Shown piece by piece: positions 1 to 8,730 of a stretch of 64,000 nt of DNA (position 1 is the first letter of the stretch; each line of letters starts with the position of its first letter). Position numbers and translations under genes: made by a program. A model generated the notes under the pieces. The model was not told the origin of the DNA. It ran no database searches and saw only the letters and a program-made list of their open reading frames with translations. Source of the stretch: Faecalicatena_A orotica (lineage in GTDB: Bacteria > Bacillota > Clostridia > Lachnospirales > Lachnospiraceae); the NCBI RefSeq assembly GCF_040545875.1, contig NZ_JBEPMR010000010.1; one strand, 5' to 3'.

Positions 1-246
1 TACATTAATACTGATCACCGACACGACGGTAAATTTCACGGTAAACCAGAGTGCGTTTAGGAAATCTGCGTTGGAAAAGGCCTTCACATAATTGTCCGTC
101 CCGACCCATACCGCATTCGTAACCGTGGTAAATTTGCAGAATGACAACCCGATGCCGAGTACAAACGGTATGATGAAAAACAGCGTAAATGCAATCAATG
201 TAGGCAGTACAAATATCCAAAAGTATTTCTTATAAGCTTTCTGCAT
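1..246 (-). CDS. Sugar ABC transporter permease, MalF/UgpA type (partial)
   Basis: This is the N-terminal 82 codons of an inner-membrane permease that passes sugars delivered by the lipoprotein encoded just upstream. The ATG at 246-244 follows an AGGAGG site. The protein opens MQKAYKKYFWIFVLPTLI and then shows a hydrophobic first membrane segment with an IIPF motif and the periplasmic GTDNYVKAF stretch typical of MalF-family permeases. The frame is open to the window edge, so the EAA loop is missing. It lies 89 bp downstream of the binding-protein gene in the same direction. The substrate cannot be told. Confidence 0.85.
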   Translation of the reverse strand, partial: MQKAYKKYFWIFVLPTLIAFTLFFIIPFVLGIGLSFCKFTTVTNAVWVGTDNYVKAFSNADFLNALWFTVKFTVVSVISINV

Positions 247-267
247 CCTGTTCCTCCTGTTTGATTA

Positions 268-311
268 TGCAGAAACAGACGAAAACACTCCCGCCTGCTT
301 CTGCATTTTTT
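268..311 (-). terminator. Stem-loop between binding-protein and permease genes
   Basis: Arms at 268-278 and 295-305 pair over 11 positions with one mismatch. The hairpin lies between the binding-protein stop and the permease start. Such stems often stabilise the upstream message so that more binding protein than permease is made. Six T residues follow only on the plus strand, so full termination on the minus strand is doubtful. Confidence 0.4.
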
Positions 312-335
312 ATACTACTTGCATGTGGAACATGT

Positions 336-1685
336 CTACTCGGCTGCCGCTTCTTTTTCGATCTTCCAGTCCTCCACACAATCCGAAACAACCGCATCCC
401 ACTGCTTATTCCCTGTCGCATATTCGAGCAGTGATGCTCCCAGGTTATCTTTAAAGGTCTGGCTAGGGAATGTCTGGAAATCCCATGAGAGATTCGTCAG
501 GTCCTGATTTTCCATATACCGGATGACCTCCTGTGCCAGAGGATCGGTCGGTTTCTGGTCTTCTTCAAACGTATTGAACGGCGTAATGAATCCCAGCTGC
601 TCTGCGACCTCTTCCTTTCCTTCCTCACTACCAAACAGCCACTCAATAAAATCGATGGAAGCCTTCTTGTCTGCCTCTGAAACCTTATCATTCACACAGA
701 GATAATTTTCACCGCCAATACACAGGCCCTGTTTCTCTTCACCCTCTATCCCGGTATAAATTGGCAGATATTTAATCTTATCTTCCTTAACTGTATTTCC
801 TTCCACGCCTCTGATATCTCCCCATGCCCAGTTGCCGTTCTGCACCATTGCAGCCTTGCCGAGCGCAAACTCAGCCATCGAGTCAGAAACCGTTTTAGAG
901 CCAAGCATCGCCGGTTCCGTCGTAGAATTGTTCAGATACAGGTCAAAAATATTTTTAAATTCCTCATTGTATTTAAAACTGATCGCATTCTCATCAGTCA
1001 CATTTTCATCTTTATATTCATAATAAACCGGTACATTCATCAGATGCGTCTGCCACCTCCAGTCCTCGCCGGGCGAAAACGAAGTAGAAGCGAACACACC
1101 GCTGATTCCAAGCTGGTCCTTCTTAGCTGTCATATCCTCTACAACTTCCTTCAGCGTCTTGAAGTTTTTAATCTCATCCACGGACTTAACCTTTGCCCCG
1201 TCCATTGCCGTATATTTATCCATAATCTCCTCATTGTAGATAATTCCGTATCCTTCCACGGCATAAGGGATCGCATATACACCGTCACCCTTCCCCTTGA
1301 TCGCCATGTCCTTATCGTTCAGCCACGTATACAGCTTCGTGTCTGCAAGATCCATGCAGTAATCCTTCCAGTTCTGATATCCGACCGGGCCATTCACCTG
1401 AAAAATCGTAGGTGCGTCCTTCTTAGCAATCTCAGATTTCAGAGTCTGTTCATACGTGCCTGCCGCCGCAGTCTGGACCTTTACCTGCACACCGGTTTCC
1501 TCCGTATATTCCTTCGCGACCTTCTCCCACTGCTTCGCCTGTTCCGGCTTAAAACTCAAGTAGTATACACTGCCCTTGTCCTCCTTCGAACCGGCAGATT
1601 CCGATTTTTTCCCCGCACATCCGGTGCAGAGCCCGGCAAGCATAGACGCCGCCAGAATCGCTGATAAAACCTTCTTGCTCTTCAT
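336..1685 (-). CDS. Sugar ABC transporter substrate-binding lipoprotein (family 1)
   Basis: A 449-residue extracellular solute-binding protein that captures a sugar or oligosaccharide outside the membrane. It has a lysine-rich signal peptide and a lipobox LCTGC with the lipidated cysteine at about residue 23. The mature part has the family-1 pattern: an N-terminal YYLSFKPEQAKQWEKVAKEY stretch, a mid-protein MVQNGNWAWGD loop and a C-terminal helical region. The start follows AGGAGG at good spacing. The partial permease at 1-246 is the next gene, so this is the start of a transporter operon running out of the window. No promoter is evident, and the glgP gene lies just upstream in the same direction. 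Confidence 0.9.
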   Translation of the reverse strand: MKSKKVLSAILAASMLAGLCTGCAGKKSESAGSKEDKGSVYYLSFKPEQAKQWEKVAKEYTEETGVQVKVQTAAAGTYEQTLKSEIAKKDAPTIFQVNGPVGYQNWKDYCMDLADTKLYTWLNDKDMAIKGKGDGVYAIPYAVEGYGIIYNEEIMDKYTAMDGAKVKSVDEIKNFKTLKEVVEDMTAKKDQLGISGVFASTSFSPGEDWRWQTHLMNVPVYYEYKDENVTDENAISFKYNEEFKNIFDLYLNNSTTEPAMLGSKTVSDSMAEFALGKAAMVQNGNWAWGDIRGVEGNTVKEDKIKYLPIYTGIEGEEKQGLCIGGENYLCVNDKVSEADKKASIDFIEWLFGSEEGKEEVAEQLGFITPFNTFEEDQKPTDPLAQEVIRYMENQDLTNLSWDFQTFPSQTFKDNLGASLLEYATGNKQWDAVVSDCVEDWKIEKEAAAE

Positions 1686-1708
1686 ACTTATCCTCCTAAT
1701 GATAAAAC

Positions 1709-1755
1709 TTAATTCGGGACGTAGCCTTTTGCAGAAAGGCTACGTCCCGAATTAA
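1709..1755 (-). terminator. 21-bp perfect inverted repeat between glgP and the binding-protein gene
   Basis: Arms 1709-1729 and 1735-1755 are exact complements of each other around a 5-base loop (TGCAG). This is unusually long for a terminator. On the minus strand it follows glgP and is followed by GTTTTATC, a weak T-run. It may end glgP transcription or fold in the 5' leader of the binding-protein gene. Confidence 0.55.
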
Positions 1756-1760
1756 CTTCA

Positions 1761-1792
1761 GTGGTGCACCTTTTTGACTTTTGTGGTGTACC
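1761..1792. repeat. Direct repeat GTGGTGYACC, two copies
   Basis: GTGGTGCACC (1761-1770) and GTGGTGTACC (1783-1792) are direct copies 22 bp apart, sitting between the glgP stop codon and the 21-bp hairpin. They could be regulator sites or the remaining end of a mobile element. No transposase is nearby. Confidence 0.4.
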
Positions 1793-1795
1793 TCT

Positions 1796-4048
1796 TTATA
1801 GTTTCCAGATATCTCTATTATATTCTTCTATTGTACGATCTGAGGAAAAGTATCCTGCTTTCGCTATATTTACCAGCATTTTCTTTGCCCACTCGTTTTT
1901 GTTTTCGTAAGCTTTGAATGCTTCTTCTTTTTTCTTTGCATATGCCTTGAAATCGAGCAGTGTCATGAACCAGTCTTTTTTCAGGAGTTCGTTCTGAAGT
2001 CTTGTCAGGTTTTCTGCGTTTCCTACAGCGAGTACTTTTTCGCTGGTGATAAAGTCTACCGCGGCTTTGATGTCGGCGTCTTTTTCGTAATACTCGCGGG
2101 AGATGTAGTCTGCTTTTGCGTAATGTTCAATGACTTCGTCGCTGGATGCGCCGAATACGAAGATGTTTTCATCGCCGACCAGTTCGTGGATTTCGACGTT
2201 TGCACCATCGTCGGTTCCGAGTGTTACTGCTCCGTTGAGCATGAATTTCATGTTGCCGGTTCCGCTTGCCTCTTTGGATGCGAGGGATATCTGCTCGGAT
2301 ATGTCGCATGCCGGAATCAGTTTTTCTGCTTTTGTTACGTTATAGTTTTCCACCATGACCACCTTGAGATACGGGCTGACTTCCGGGTCGTTGTTGATAA
2401 CTTCCTGCAGGCACAGGATCAGGTGGATGATGTCTTTTGCAATGATATAGGCCGGAGCTGCTTTTGCACCGAAGATTACGGTAATCGGTGTAGCCGGAAG
2501 TTTTCCTGCTTTAATTTCCAGATACTTGTGGATAACGTAGAGCGCATTCATCTGCTGGCGTTTGTACTCATGGAGGCGTTTTACCTGAATGTCAAAAATG
2601 GAATCCGAATTCAGCTTTATCCCTTGTGTTTCCATAAGATATTCACAGAGTTTTTCCTTATTCGCTTTTTTAATCTCCTGCAGGCGGCTCAGTACGTTCT
2701 GGTCCCCCCTGAAATTCAACAGGCGCTCCAGCTGTTTTGCATCTGAACGGTATCCTTTTCCTATAATAAAGTCCAGCATCTCTGTCAGGAGCGGGTTGCA
2801 GTGAAGCAGCCATCTTCTAAACGTAATTCCGTTCGTCTTGTTGTTGAATTTCTCCGGATAAATCTTGTAAAAGTTATTCAGCTCGTTCTGTTTTAATATT
2901 TCTGTATGCAGTGCGGCAACCCCATTCACACTGAACCCATAATGGATATCGATATGTGCCATATGTACGGTGTCGTTCCTGTCGATCACTGCCACACTTT
3001 CGTCCGCATATTTTCTCCGCACCTTGTCGTCCAGCACTTCGATAATCGGTACCAGCTGCGGCACTACCTTTTTCAGATATCCGAGCGGCCATTTTTCCAG
3101 TGCCTCGGCCAGAATCGTATGGTTTGTGTATGCACAGGTACGGGAAACCACGCCGATCGCGTCATCCATTTCCATCCCCCTCTCCATCAAAAGGCGGATC
3201 AGTTCCGGAATCACCATTGTCGGATGGGTATCATTGATCTGGATCACGGCATAATCCGGCAGGTCATAGAGGCTGCAGCCTTTCGCCGTACATTCATCCA
3301 GAATCAGTCTGGCACCGTTGCTTACCATAAAATACTGCTGGTAAATTCGCAGGAGACGCCCCTTTTCATCACTGTCATCCGGATATAAGAACAGGGTCAG
3401 GTTCTTTTCGATATCCTCCTTGTCAAAATCAATCCCGTTTTCCACAATATCCTCATCCACAGTTTCCACATCAAACAGGTGAAGTTTATTCGTCATATTA
3501 TTGTATCCGGTCACTTCAATATCGTACATTCTGGAATTCAGAGTCATTCCCTTAAAGGAAACCGGGTAGCTCACATCCGTCTTCACGAGCCAGCTTTCAT
3601 TCTCAATCCACGGATTTGGAGTCTCCTTCTGGAGTTCATTTTCAAACTCCTGTTTAAAAAGCCCGAGGTGGTAATTCAGCCCAATCCCGTCACCGCTCAA
3701 TCCCAATGTGGAAATAGAATCCAGAAAACAGGCTGCCAGGCGTCCAAGCCCCCCGTTTCCAAGGGACGGCTCCGGCTCCACTTCTTCTATCTCGCAGATA
3801 TCCTTCCCATTTGCCGCCAGTACATCCCTGACTTCATTGTAAATCCCGAGGTTGATCATATTATTGGAAAGTAGTTTACCGATCAAAAATTCTGCCGATA
3901 TGTAATACAGTTTTTTCTTTTTCTCCGGGCGTTCCTTCCCCTTAGCCATCTCCTGTACAATCTTTAAAAGAGCCGAATAAATCTCTTCATTCGACGCCTC
4001 CGCTATTACTCTTCCTAATTTCTGCTGCAAACTATCCTGTATACTCAT
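1796..4048 (-). CDS. glgP: Glycogen/starch phosphorylase
   Basis: This enzyme releases glucose-1-phosphate from stored glycogen or alpha-glucan in the cytoplasm, using pyridoxal phosphate. The 750-residue protein has the family's N-terminal YYISAEFLIGK motif, EPSLGNGGLGRLAACF in the substrate region and the PLP-lysine region EASGTGNMKFMLNGAVTLG. It also has the QVKRLHEYKRQQMN glycogen-phosphorylase motif. It is somewhat shorter than the 800-residue E. coli enzyme but shows no break. It starts after an AAAGGAG site and is divergent from an AraC regulator. No other glycogen genes are adjacent. Confidence 0.96.
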   Translation of the reverse strand: MSIQDSLQQKLGRVIAEASNEEIYSALLKIVQEMAKGKERPEKKKKLYYISAEFLIGKLLSNNMINLGIYNEVRDVLAANGKDICEIEEVEPEPSLGNGGLGRLAACFLDSISTLGLSGDGIGLNYHLGLFKQEFENELQKETPNPWIENESWLVKTDVSYPVSFKGMTLNSRMYDIEVTGYNNMTNKLHLFDVETVDEDIVENGIDFDKEDIEKNLTLFLYPDDSDEKGRLLRIYQQYFMVSNGARLILDECTAKGCSLYDLPDYAVIQINDTHPTMVIPELIRLLMERGMEMDDAIGVVSRTCAYTNHTILAEALEKWPLGYLKKVVPQLVPIIEVLDDKVRRKYADESVAVIDRNDTVHMAHIDIHYGFSVNGVAALHTEILKQNELNNFYKIYPEKFNNKTNGITFRRWLLHCNPLLTEMLDFIIGKGYRSDAKQLERLLNFRGDQNVLSRLQEIKKANKEKLCEYLMETQGIKLNSDSIFDIQVKRLHEYKRQQMNALYVIHKYLEIKAGKLPATPITVIFGAKAAPAYIIAKDIIHLILCLQEVINNDPEVSPYLKVVMVENYNVTKAEKLIPACDISEQISLASKEASGTGNMKFMLNGAVTLGTDDGANVEIHELVGDENIFVFGASSDEVIEHYAKADYISREYYEKDADIKAAVDFITSEKVLAVGNAENLTRLQNELLKKDWFMTLLDFKAYAKKKEEAFKAYENKNEWAKKMLVNIAKAGYFSSDRTIEEYNRDIWKL

Positions 4049-4119
4049 TAGACTACTCCTTTCAATGCATATAAACAGTTTCTATAGTATGCATTTTAAT
4101 ATGTTTCTATCTCATTTTC

Positions 4120-4149
4120 TTGCAAAATCCTCTTCATTTATAGTACAAT
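4120..4149 (+). promoter_or_regulatory. Putative promoter of the AraC gene at 4214
   Basis: TTGCAA (4120-4125) and TACAAT (4144-4149) are separated by 18 bp and lie 65 bp before the start codon. The region is A+T rich and shared with the divergent glgP gene. Confidence 0.4.
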
Positions 4150-4213
4150 ACTATCATATTAATCGCAAAACAGCATCCGTAAAATAGTTTTTTGCAGAAA
4201 ATGAGGACCTCCC

Positions 4214-5092
4214 ATGAATATCAAAGAATACCAAAACTATCATGAAACCAAATCACATACATCATCTGAATTTCCCTACAATACCTATCTCTGCTCCATC
4301 CCGCTGGATTTCACGCAGGTCCCGTTCCACTGGCACGAAGAGCTGGAACTGATTGTCATAAAAAAGGGGCAGGGTTATGTCTCCGCAGATCTGCACTCCG
4401 AGACGGTCACTGCCGGGGACATCGTCCTGATCCTCCCAGGCCAGCTCCACTCGATCGATCAGAAGGCAGGCTGTGAAATGGAATACGAGAATATACTGTT
4501 CATGCCCGGGATGCTCATATCGGGTGAAAATGACCTGTGTGCGAACCGGTTTATCCTGCCCCTTTTGAATGAGGAGCAGAGCCCTCTGACCTTCATCACC
4601 CCCGCCTGCCAGATTTATCCGCAAATTGCAGGCTGTATCCGTCATATCGATGAATTGTGCGAGGTGCAGTCCGAAGGGTATCAGCTTGCTGTCAAAGCCG
4701 AGCTGTTCCGCTTCTTCTTTTTTCTTATCTCGGCACAAAAAAACAGAGACCCTGTCCCGAAAATCAAGACAAAATCTCTGAAGAAATTAAAAACAATATT
4801 AAAATATGTGGAAGACCACTACGCCGATTCAATCACTATCGATGATATGGCGGCACTGACATACTACAGTAAATCCCACTTCATGAAGTTCTTCAAAACC
4901 CATATGGGCACAGGATTCATCGAATACCTGAATGACTACCGCCTCACGATGGCCGCGCGGCTGCTCGCCTCCACAGGGGCCTCCGTCCTTGAGATTGCAG
5001 CTCGCACGGGCTTTGACAACCTGTCCTACTTTAACCGGCTGTTCAAACGTAAATACCACCTCACACCAATGCAGTACCGCAAATCTGTCTGA
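4214..5092 (+). CDS. AraC family transcriptional regulator with N-terminal cupin
   Basis: A 292-residue DNA-binding regulator, probably sugar responsive. Residues 30-110 form a cupin-like sensor with FHWHEELELIVIKKGQGY and a later LPGQLHSI strand. The last 100 residues contain the two AraC helix-turn-helix units: DDMAALTYYSKSHFMKFFK, and EIAARTGFDNLSYFNRLFKR ending in the usual PMQYRK. The ATG at 4214 follows GAGGA. It is divergent from glgP and converges on the PHP gene, so glgP or a distant sugar locus could be its target. The target is not shown by the sequence. Confidence 0.93.
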   Translation: MNIKEYQNYHETKSHTSSEFPYNTYLCSIPLDFTQVPFHWHEELELIVIKKGQGYVSADLHSETVTAGDIVLILPGQLHSIDQKAGCEMEYENILFMPGMLISGENDLCANRFILPLLNEEQSPLTFITPACQIYPQIAGCIRHIDELCEVQSEGYQLAVKAELFRFFFFLISAQKNRDPVPKIKTKSLKKLKTILKYVEDHYADSITIDDMAALTYYSKSHFMKFFKTHMGTGFIEYLNDYRLTMAARLLASTGASVLEIAARTGFDNLSYFNRLFKRKYHLTPMQYRKSV

Positions 5093-5102
5093 CAGCGGCT
5101 GG

Positions 5103-5933
5103 TTAGAACAGGTTCGGGTCCCCCGTGTAGTACAATTCGATCGGATCAATCGGGTCGACCGGGTTCTCGACATCCATCTTCTCATTCCTTCCGTGCCTTC
5201 TCAGCAGCTCGCCGCCTTTGTTGTAAAACCAGAAGGAATAGACGAGAATCTTATTGACCTTGCCGATGCGGTCCTTCGTCGTCTTCTCGTATAACGTACC
5301 TCCGGTCTCAAACTTCGTCTTTTTATGGATCATGGAGATCAGTTCGGTCTCACAGGTCACAGGTTCCGGTATGATCGTATAGGCCCGTCCCACACAGCCC
5401 GGCTTATGCGAATCACTTCCCCCTATCGTCACCTTTCCATACTTCTGTGCAAGCTTCATCGCTCCCGCATTGGATGCGGCAGACTCACAGCAGTTATAAG
5501 CCTCGACGAAATCAAAGCGCTTCATGATCTCCGGGTTCGTATAAAACTTCTTCGTATTCGTGATGCTCAGATACTTCTCTCCGCACGGGTGGGCCGGCCC
5601 TAATACACCGCCGTTCCTGTGGACAAGGTCAATCAGCACAGATACCGGCATCCCCCGCATCTCAAGAAGCCGCATCTTCACGCCCTCAGGCATGATGACC
5701 AGAATGTGTCCGGCATCTCTCGTATCGTACTCGATCCCCTTTAGCACCACAAAATCTTCATGGGCCTTCCCTTTCATGTGATACTTCCAGTGGCGGTACC
5801 CCTTATACGTGTTATGGTCAGTAACCACCATCCCCTGGAAACCTTTGCTCTTTAGAATTGTAATATATTCGTCCAAGCTTACTTTACTGTCAATAGACCC
5901 TTCTTTCACGTGGCAATGCATATCAATCTTCAT
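5103..5933 (-). CDS. PHP-domain metal-dependent phosphoesterase-like protein
   Basis: A 276-residue single-domain protein of the PHP family, whose members are metal-dependent phosphatases or nucleases. The metal motifs are all visible: DMHCH (His6, His8), VTDHN (Asp39, His40), the GPAHPCGE loop and GGSDSH near residue 175. A C-terminal extension of about 60 residues is less typical. The start codon follows a GGGGG-rich site. The substrate is unknown; small PHP proteins often act on phosphorylated nucleotides or sugars. It stands alone between a convergent AraC gene and a membrane-protein gene. Confidence 0.85.
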   Translation of the reverse strand: MKIDMHCHVKEGSIDSKVSLDEYITILKSKGFQGMVVTDHNTYKGYRHWKYHMKGKAHEDFVVLKGIEYDTRDAGHILVIMPEGVKMRLLEMRGMPVSVLIDLVHRNGGVLGPAHPCGEKYLSITNTKKFYTNPEIMKRFDFVEAYNCCESAASNAGAMKLAQKYGKVTIGGSDSHKPGCVGRAYTIIPEPVTCETELISMIHKKTKFETGGTLYEKTTKDRIGKVNKILVYSFWFYNKGGELLRRHGRNEKMDVENPVDPIDPIELYYTGDPNLF

Positions 5934-6038
5934 AAGTAAGCCCCCTTTTCTTCAATTGGATTATAGATATATTATACAACTTTGCCGGGGGACTGGCAAT
6001 AAACTTCTTCCTGTTCCGTACTGTAAACTGTATCCAGA

Positions 6039-6944
6039 TTATTTTTCATCATCATCCAGACTGAAAATCTGGATGTCGTCATCGTCTTCGAATTCTTCAT
6101 CATCTTCCAGAAATTCTTCGTCAATATCCTCATCGATGTCATCGAAATCCATACCGGAATACGCCTCATCTTCATCCTCCGGCTCCTCACCAATGTCGTC
6201 AGGGCCAGCCTCCATAACTGGTGCCTCCTGATCCAGATTGTCCACCATTGCACGGGCCTTGTCCACTTCATTGGCAACAGATTGTGTATTTCTAATCTCC
6301 TCAGCTTTCTTTAGATGCTGCTTTTTGCGCTTCTTTGATTCCAAAAGAAATTGTACAATAATGCCGAGAATCGCAAGCACTGCGATGACCGCGATATTTA
6401 TAATCCGGTTCTTCAAAGGAAGCAGGATGTAAATTGCCTGTCCTGCGGCAAAACCACCACAAATACCGGTAACCAGCATCGTAACCGGCCCCGCGAATTT
6501 CAGGGTAATTAATCCGATGACCAGCCCGATTGCTGCACAGACCAGCATAAACTGCCAGTCCTTCGGCTGTAAAATGCATGCACTGCCTGCCGTACCCAGA
6601 ATCCACATGACAAAAAATGCCCCTGCCAGAAAGAATCCCGCACAAAGCCCTGCGAGGATCAGACCTGCCGCCGCACCGATAATTAGTGGGATGTAGCCGT
6701 CCAGTCCGAAATAAGAAGCCAGATACGCCCCGCCTGAAAAACCGACGGCCAGTCCGAGAACCGCTGCCCAGAACCGCACCATCTTCAGTCCGAAGAAGCA
6801 AAACAGAAGGCCGGTGGCAGCCACCACAATCAATGTGATAAGATCCGCCTGACCCAATCCTCTCCCCTTATCCGTCAACACAGCCATACCTGTATCAAGG
6901 TACCCCTGCACCTGTCCTAAAATGTAATCCATATTCATTATCAT
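6039..6944 (-). CDS. DUF4203/TMEM198-like membrane protein with acidic tail
   Basis: About 301 residues with seven or so hydrophobic helices rich in Gly and Ala (for example AAAGLILAGLCAGFFLAGAF), matching the TM7S3/TMEM198-like (DUF4203) family. A lysine-rich stretch (ESKKRKKQHLKK) marks the inner side after the last helix. A cytosolic tail of about 80 residues is almost all Asp and Glu and ends near QIFSLDDDEK. The ATG at 6944 is preferred because AAGGTG lies six bases upstream; an upstream in-frame GTG is less likely. Function unknown. It lies 34 bp from the WYL regulator gene and may share its transcript. Confidence 0.75.
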   Translation of the reverse strand: MIMNMDYILGQVQGYLDTGMAVLTDKGRGLGQADLITLIVVAATGLLFCFFGLKMVRFWAAVLGLAVGFSGGAYLASYFGLDGYIPLIIGAAAGLILAGLCAGFFLAGAFFVMWILGTAGSACILQPKDWQFMLVCAAIGLVIGLITLKFAGPVTMLVTGICGGFAAGQAIYILLPLKNRIINIAVIAVLAILGIIVQFLLESKKRKKQHLKKAEEIRNTQSVANEVDKARAMVDNLDQEAPVMEAGPDDIGEEPEDEDEAYSGMDFDDIDEDIDEEFLEDDEEFEDDDDIQIFSLDDDEK

Positions 6945-6978
6945 CTTGTTCACCTTTGTCCCTTAAAATTATTTACAG

Positions 6979-7974
6979 TTACTCCCCGCTGTCATATGCC
7001 CCGGTGATCTCCTTTAAGAAATCCAGATACATATCCGCCACGTACACCGGAGAAAGAATTCTGACATCCTTCCCCAGCCCGGTCAGCCAGCCGAAAAACT
7101 GTCCACTGACAGCCACATCCACGCGTGCCGTGAAACTCTCCTCCCCGTCCGGCCTGACAGATACATCCTTCCCAAACCTGTCTATGACAACGCCTATGTA
7201 TTTATTATGAAATCTGATACGTAAGGTCTCTTCCTCCCCGCCAAACATACCAAATGTTTTTTTCGTATAGTGTGCCAGGTCGAATCTTCCAAACTCTTCC
7301 TTCCCGACCCTTGGTTCTCCCAATGTTTCAATATCAAGCATCTTATCCACCCTGAAGTGCTTCAGGATTCCGGCATCTACATCATACCCGATCAGATAAT
7401 AATTCTCATCGTCCCATGTAAGCGCCCAAGGACTGACCTGATATGGCTCCCCGCCCTTCTTGAGCCTGGTTGTCTTCTCGATCGTCCATTCGAAATACCG
7501 GAACAGAATCTGCTGGTTTGAAGCAATAGACGCATAAATCTTATCTATATTATAATAAATGCTTTCATTCATCGCCTTGATTCTGTTCGCAACAACAACC
7601 TGACGCTGAAGCTGCTTTGCTTCATACTTGCTTGCCATACTCTCGATCTTACGGATCAGGCTGTTCGACTTGCTCTCTGTAATAAATCTGGAAGACTGAA
7701 CCGCGTCCACCAGTAATTTCAGCTCCGCCAGTTCGAATTCATGGCTTTGAAGAAAATATCCTTCAGGCCGCTCTTTCCGGTAAGCGATATCCATCCCGAA
7801 CTTTTTCAGCGTCTCAATATCATTATACAGACTTTTCCGTTCTGCCTGAATTCCATATTCCAACAGCTTCTCTTCAAGCTGCTTTCTGGAAAGAGGATGC
7901 ATCGCATCTGTTTCCTCGTGGAACAGCCTCATAAGAAACAGGATCTTTTCCTTCTGGTTACTTGATCTTGCCAT
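6979..7974 (-). CDS. WYL-domain transcriptional regulator
   Basis: A 331-residue regulator with an N-terminal winged helix (KEKILFLMRLFHEETDA onward, residues 8-65) and a WYL sensor domain at about residues 135-215, seen as QVSPWALTWDDENYYLIGYD. A C-terminal WCX-like extension follows. WYL proteins bind nucleotides or nucleic acid and control stress or defence genes. The second ATG (7974) has AGGGGAG at proper spacing, whereas the ATG six bases upstream abuts that site. It precedes the DUF4203 gene by a short gap. The likely promoter lies almost 500 bp upstream. Confidence 0.9.
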   Translation of the reverse strand: MARSSNQKEKILFLMRLFHEETDAMHPLSRKQLEEKLLEYGIQAERKSLYNDIETLKKFGMDIAYRKERPEGYFLQSHEFELAELKLLVDAVQSSRFITESKSNSLIRKIESMASKYEAKQLQRQVVVANRIKAMNESIYYNIDKIYASIASNQQILFRYFEWTIEKTTRLKKGGEPYQVSPWALTWDDENYYLIGYDVDAGILKHFRVDKMLDIETLGEPRVGKEEFGRFDLAHYTKKTFGMFGGEEETLRIRFHNKYIGVVIDRFGKDVSVRPDGEESFTARVDVAVSGQFFGWLTGLGKDVRILSPVYVADMYLDFLKEITGAYDSGE

Positions 7975-8478
7975 ACTCATCTCCCCTGCAACATGTTCTG
8001 ATTTCTCCCCACATCTTTCTTATTTTAACAATTTTTGCAGAAATATACAACACAAAATAGCTTTTCGGGTCACTTTCCGCAAAGCTATTTTATATCCACA
8101 CAAAGTAAAGATGGATGCCAATCTAATTATGATTAACACCCATCTTCACACTGATATTTCTATCATTCTTTTTTTACCTCTTTCTCTACCAATTTTGTTG
8201 ATAGCGGTTTGGTTTAAAACTTTAATTTGCTGGTGGTCCGTACCTCCTCTTCTTAAACTTTACCGGACTTGTTCGATGATTTTCTTTTTACGATGGATTT
8301 TACTTCTCTCATAACTTTCTCGTCATTATGATAATTTCTCCATCTTTCCGTTCTAATCATTTACTTTTGTCCAGTTCCTAAAACATTCTGAACTTTCATT
8401 TACGAAGAATTTTCCTCTCTCTTATGAGATTACTTTTTCTTTTTAAGTGATTGTTCATTTGTTTTATTTCTTGTATTA

Positions 8479-8507
8479 AGAATACTACACGTTTCCCATT
8501 TTGTCAA
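8479..8507 (-). promoter_or_regulatory. Sigma-70-type promoter reading toward the WYL gene
   Basis: On the minus strand TTGACA (8507-8502) and TATTCT (8484-8479) are separated by exactly 17 bp in an A+T-rich setting. Transcription would start near 8472, leaving a leader of about 490 nt before the WYL start codon. Confidence 0.6.
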
Positions 8508-8595
8508 CACTATTTTTAGTTTTTTTATATATTTTTGACTAATTATCTTTTTATTTAGCTCTAATCAAAGAATAAAGTGTGTATTCTTTTTAATT

Positions 8596-8675
8596 AAAAG
8601 CAAAAATATCTGACATTCTGACAGTTTCTGCTGCCGGTTTCCGGGCAGACAGTTCTGTCTGATTGTCAGATATTT
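8596..8675 (-). terminator. Terminator of the first sugar operon
   Basis: A 12-bp perfect inverted repeat (8604-8615 with 8664-8675, core AATATCTGACA) encloses further small stems. On the minus strand it is followed by TTTTTGCTTTT. It lies 55 bp after the mutarotase stop codon and closes the operon that starts near 17000. Confidence 0.7.
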
Positions 8676-8730
8676 CTATTCCTGATTCTTAAGGCTGTCT
8701 TCGTATACATATTTATAATGCAGGCATGAA

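Larger units (their letters stand above)
7975..8730. other. Gene-free region with purine-rich minus-strand leader
   Basis: No convincing gene is seen in about 750 bp. The minus strand is strongly purine rich from 8470 to 8160, as transcribed leaders often are. It has hairpins at 8054-8064/8081-8091 (11 bp) and 8108-8114/8140-8146, and a GAGGAGG site near 8240. Short minus-strand frames exist, the longest a 35-codon ATG frame at 8253-8360 opening MIRTERWRNYHNDEKVMREV, but its ribosome site is weak. The region could be a long 5' leader or a non-coding RNA of the WYL gene. Confidence 0.4.

Noticed and set aside
1044..1664. Plus-strand frame of about 200 codons inside the binding-protein gene
   Set aside because: Antisense to a clear lipoprotein gene; no recognisable domain.
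8111..8314. Plus-strand 67-codon hydrophobic frame
   Set aside because: No ribosome site; it reads the pyrimidine-rich strand opposite the probable leader, where Leu/Ile/Phe-rich frames arise by composition.
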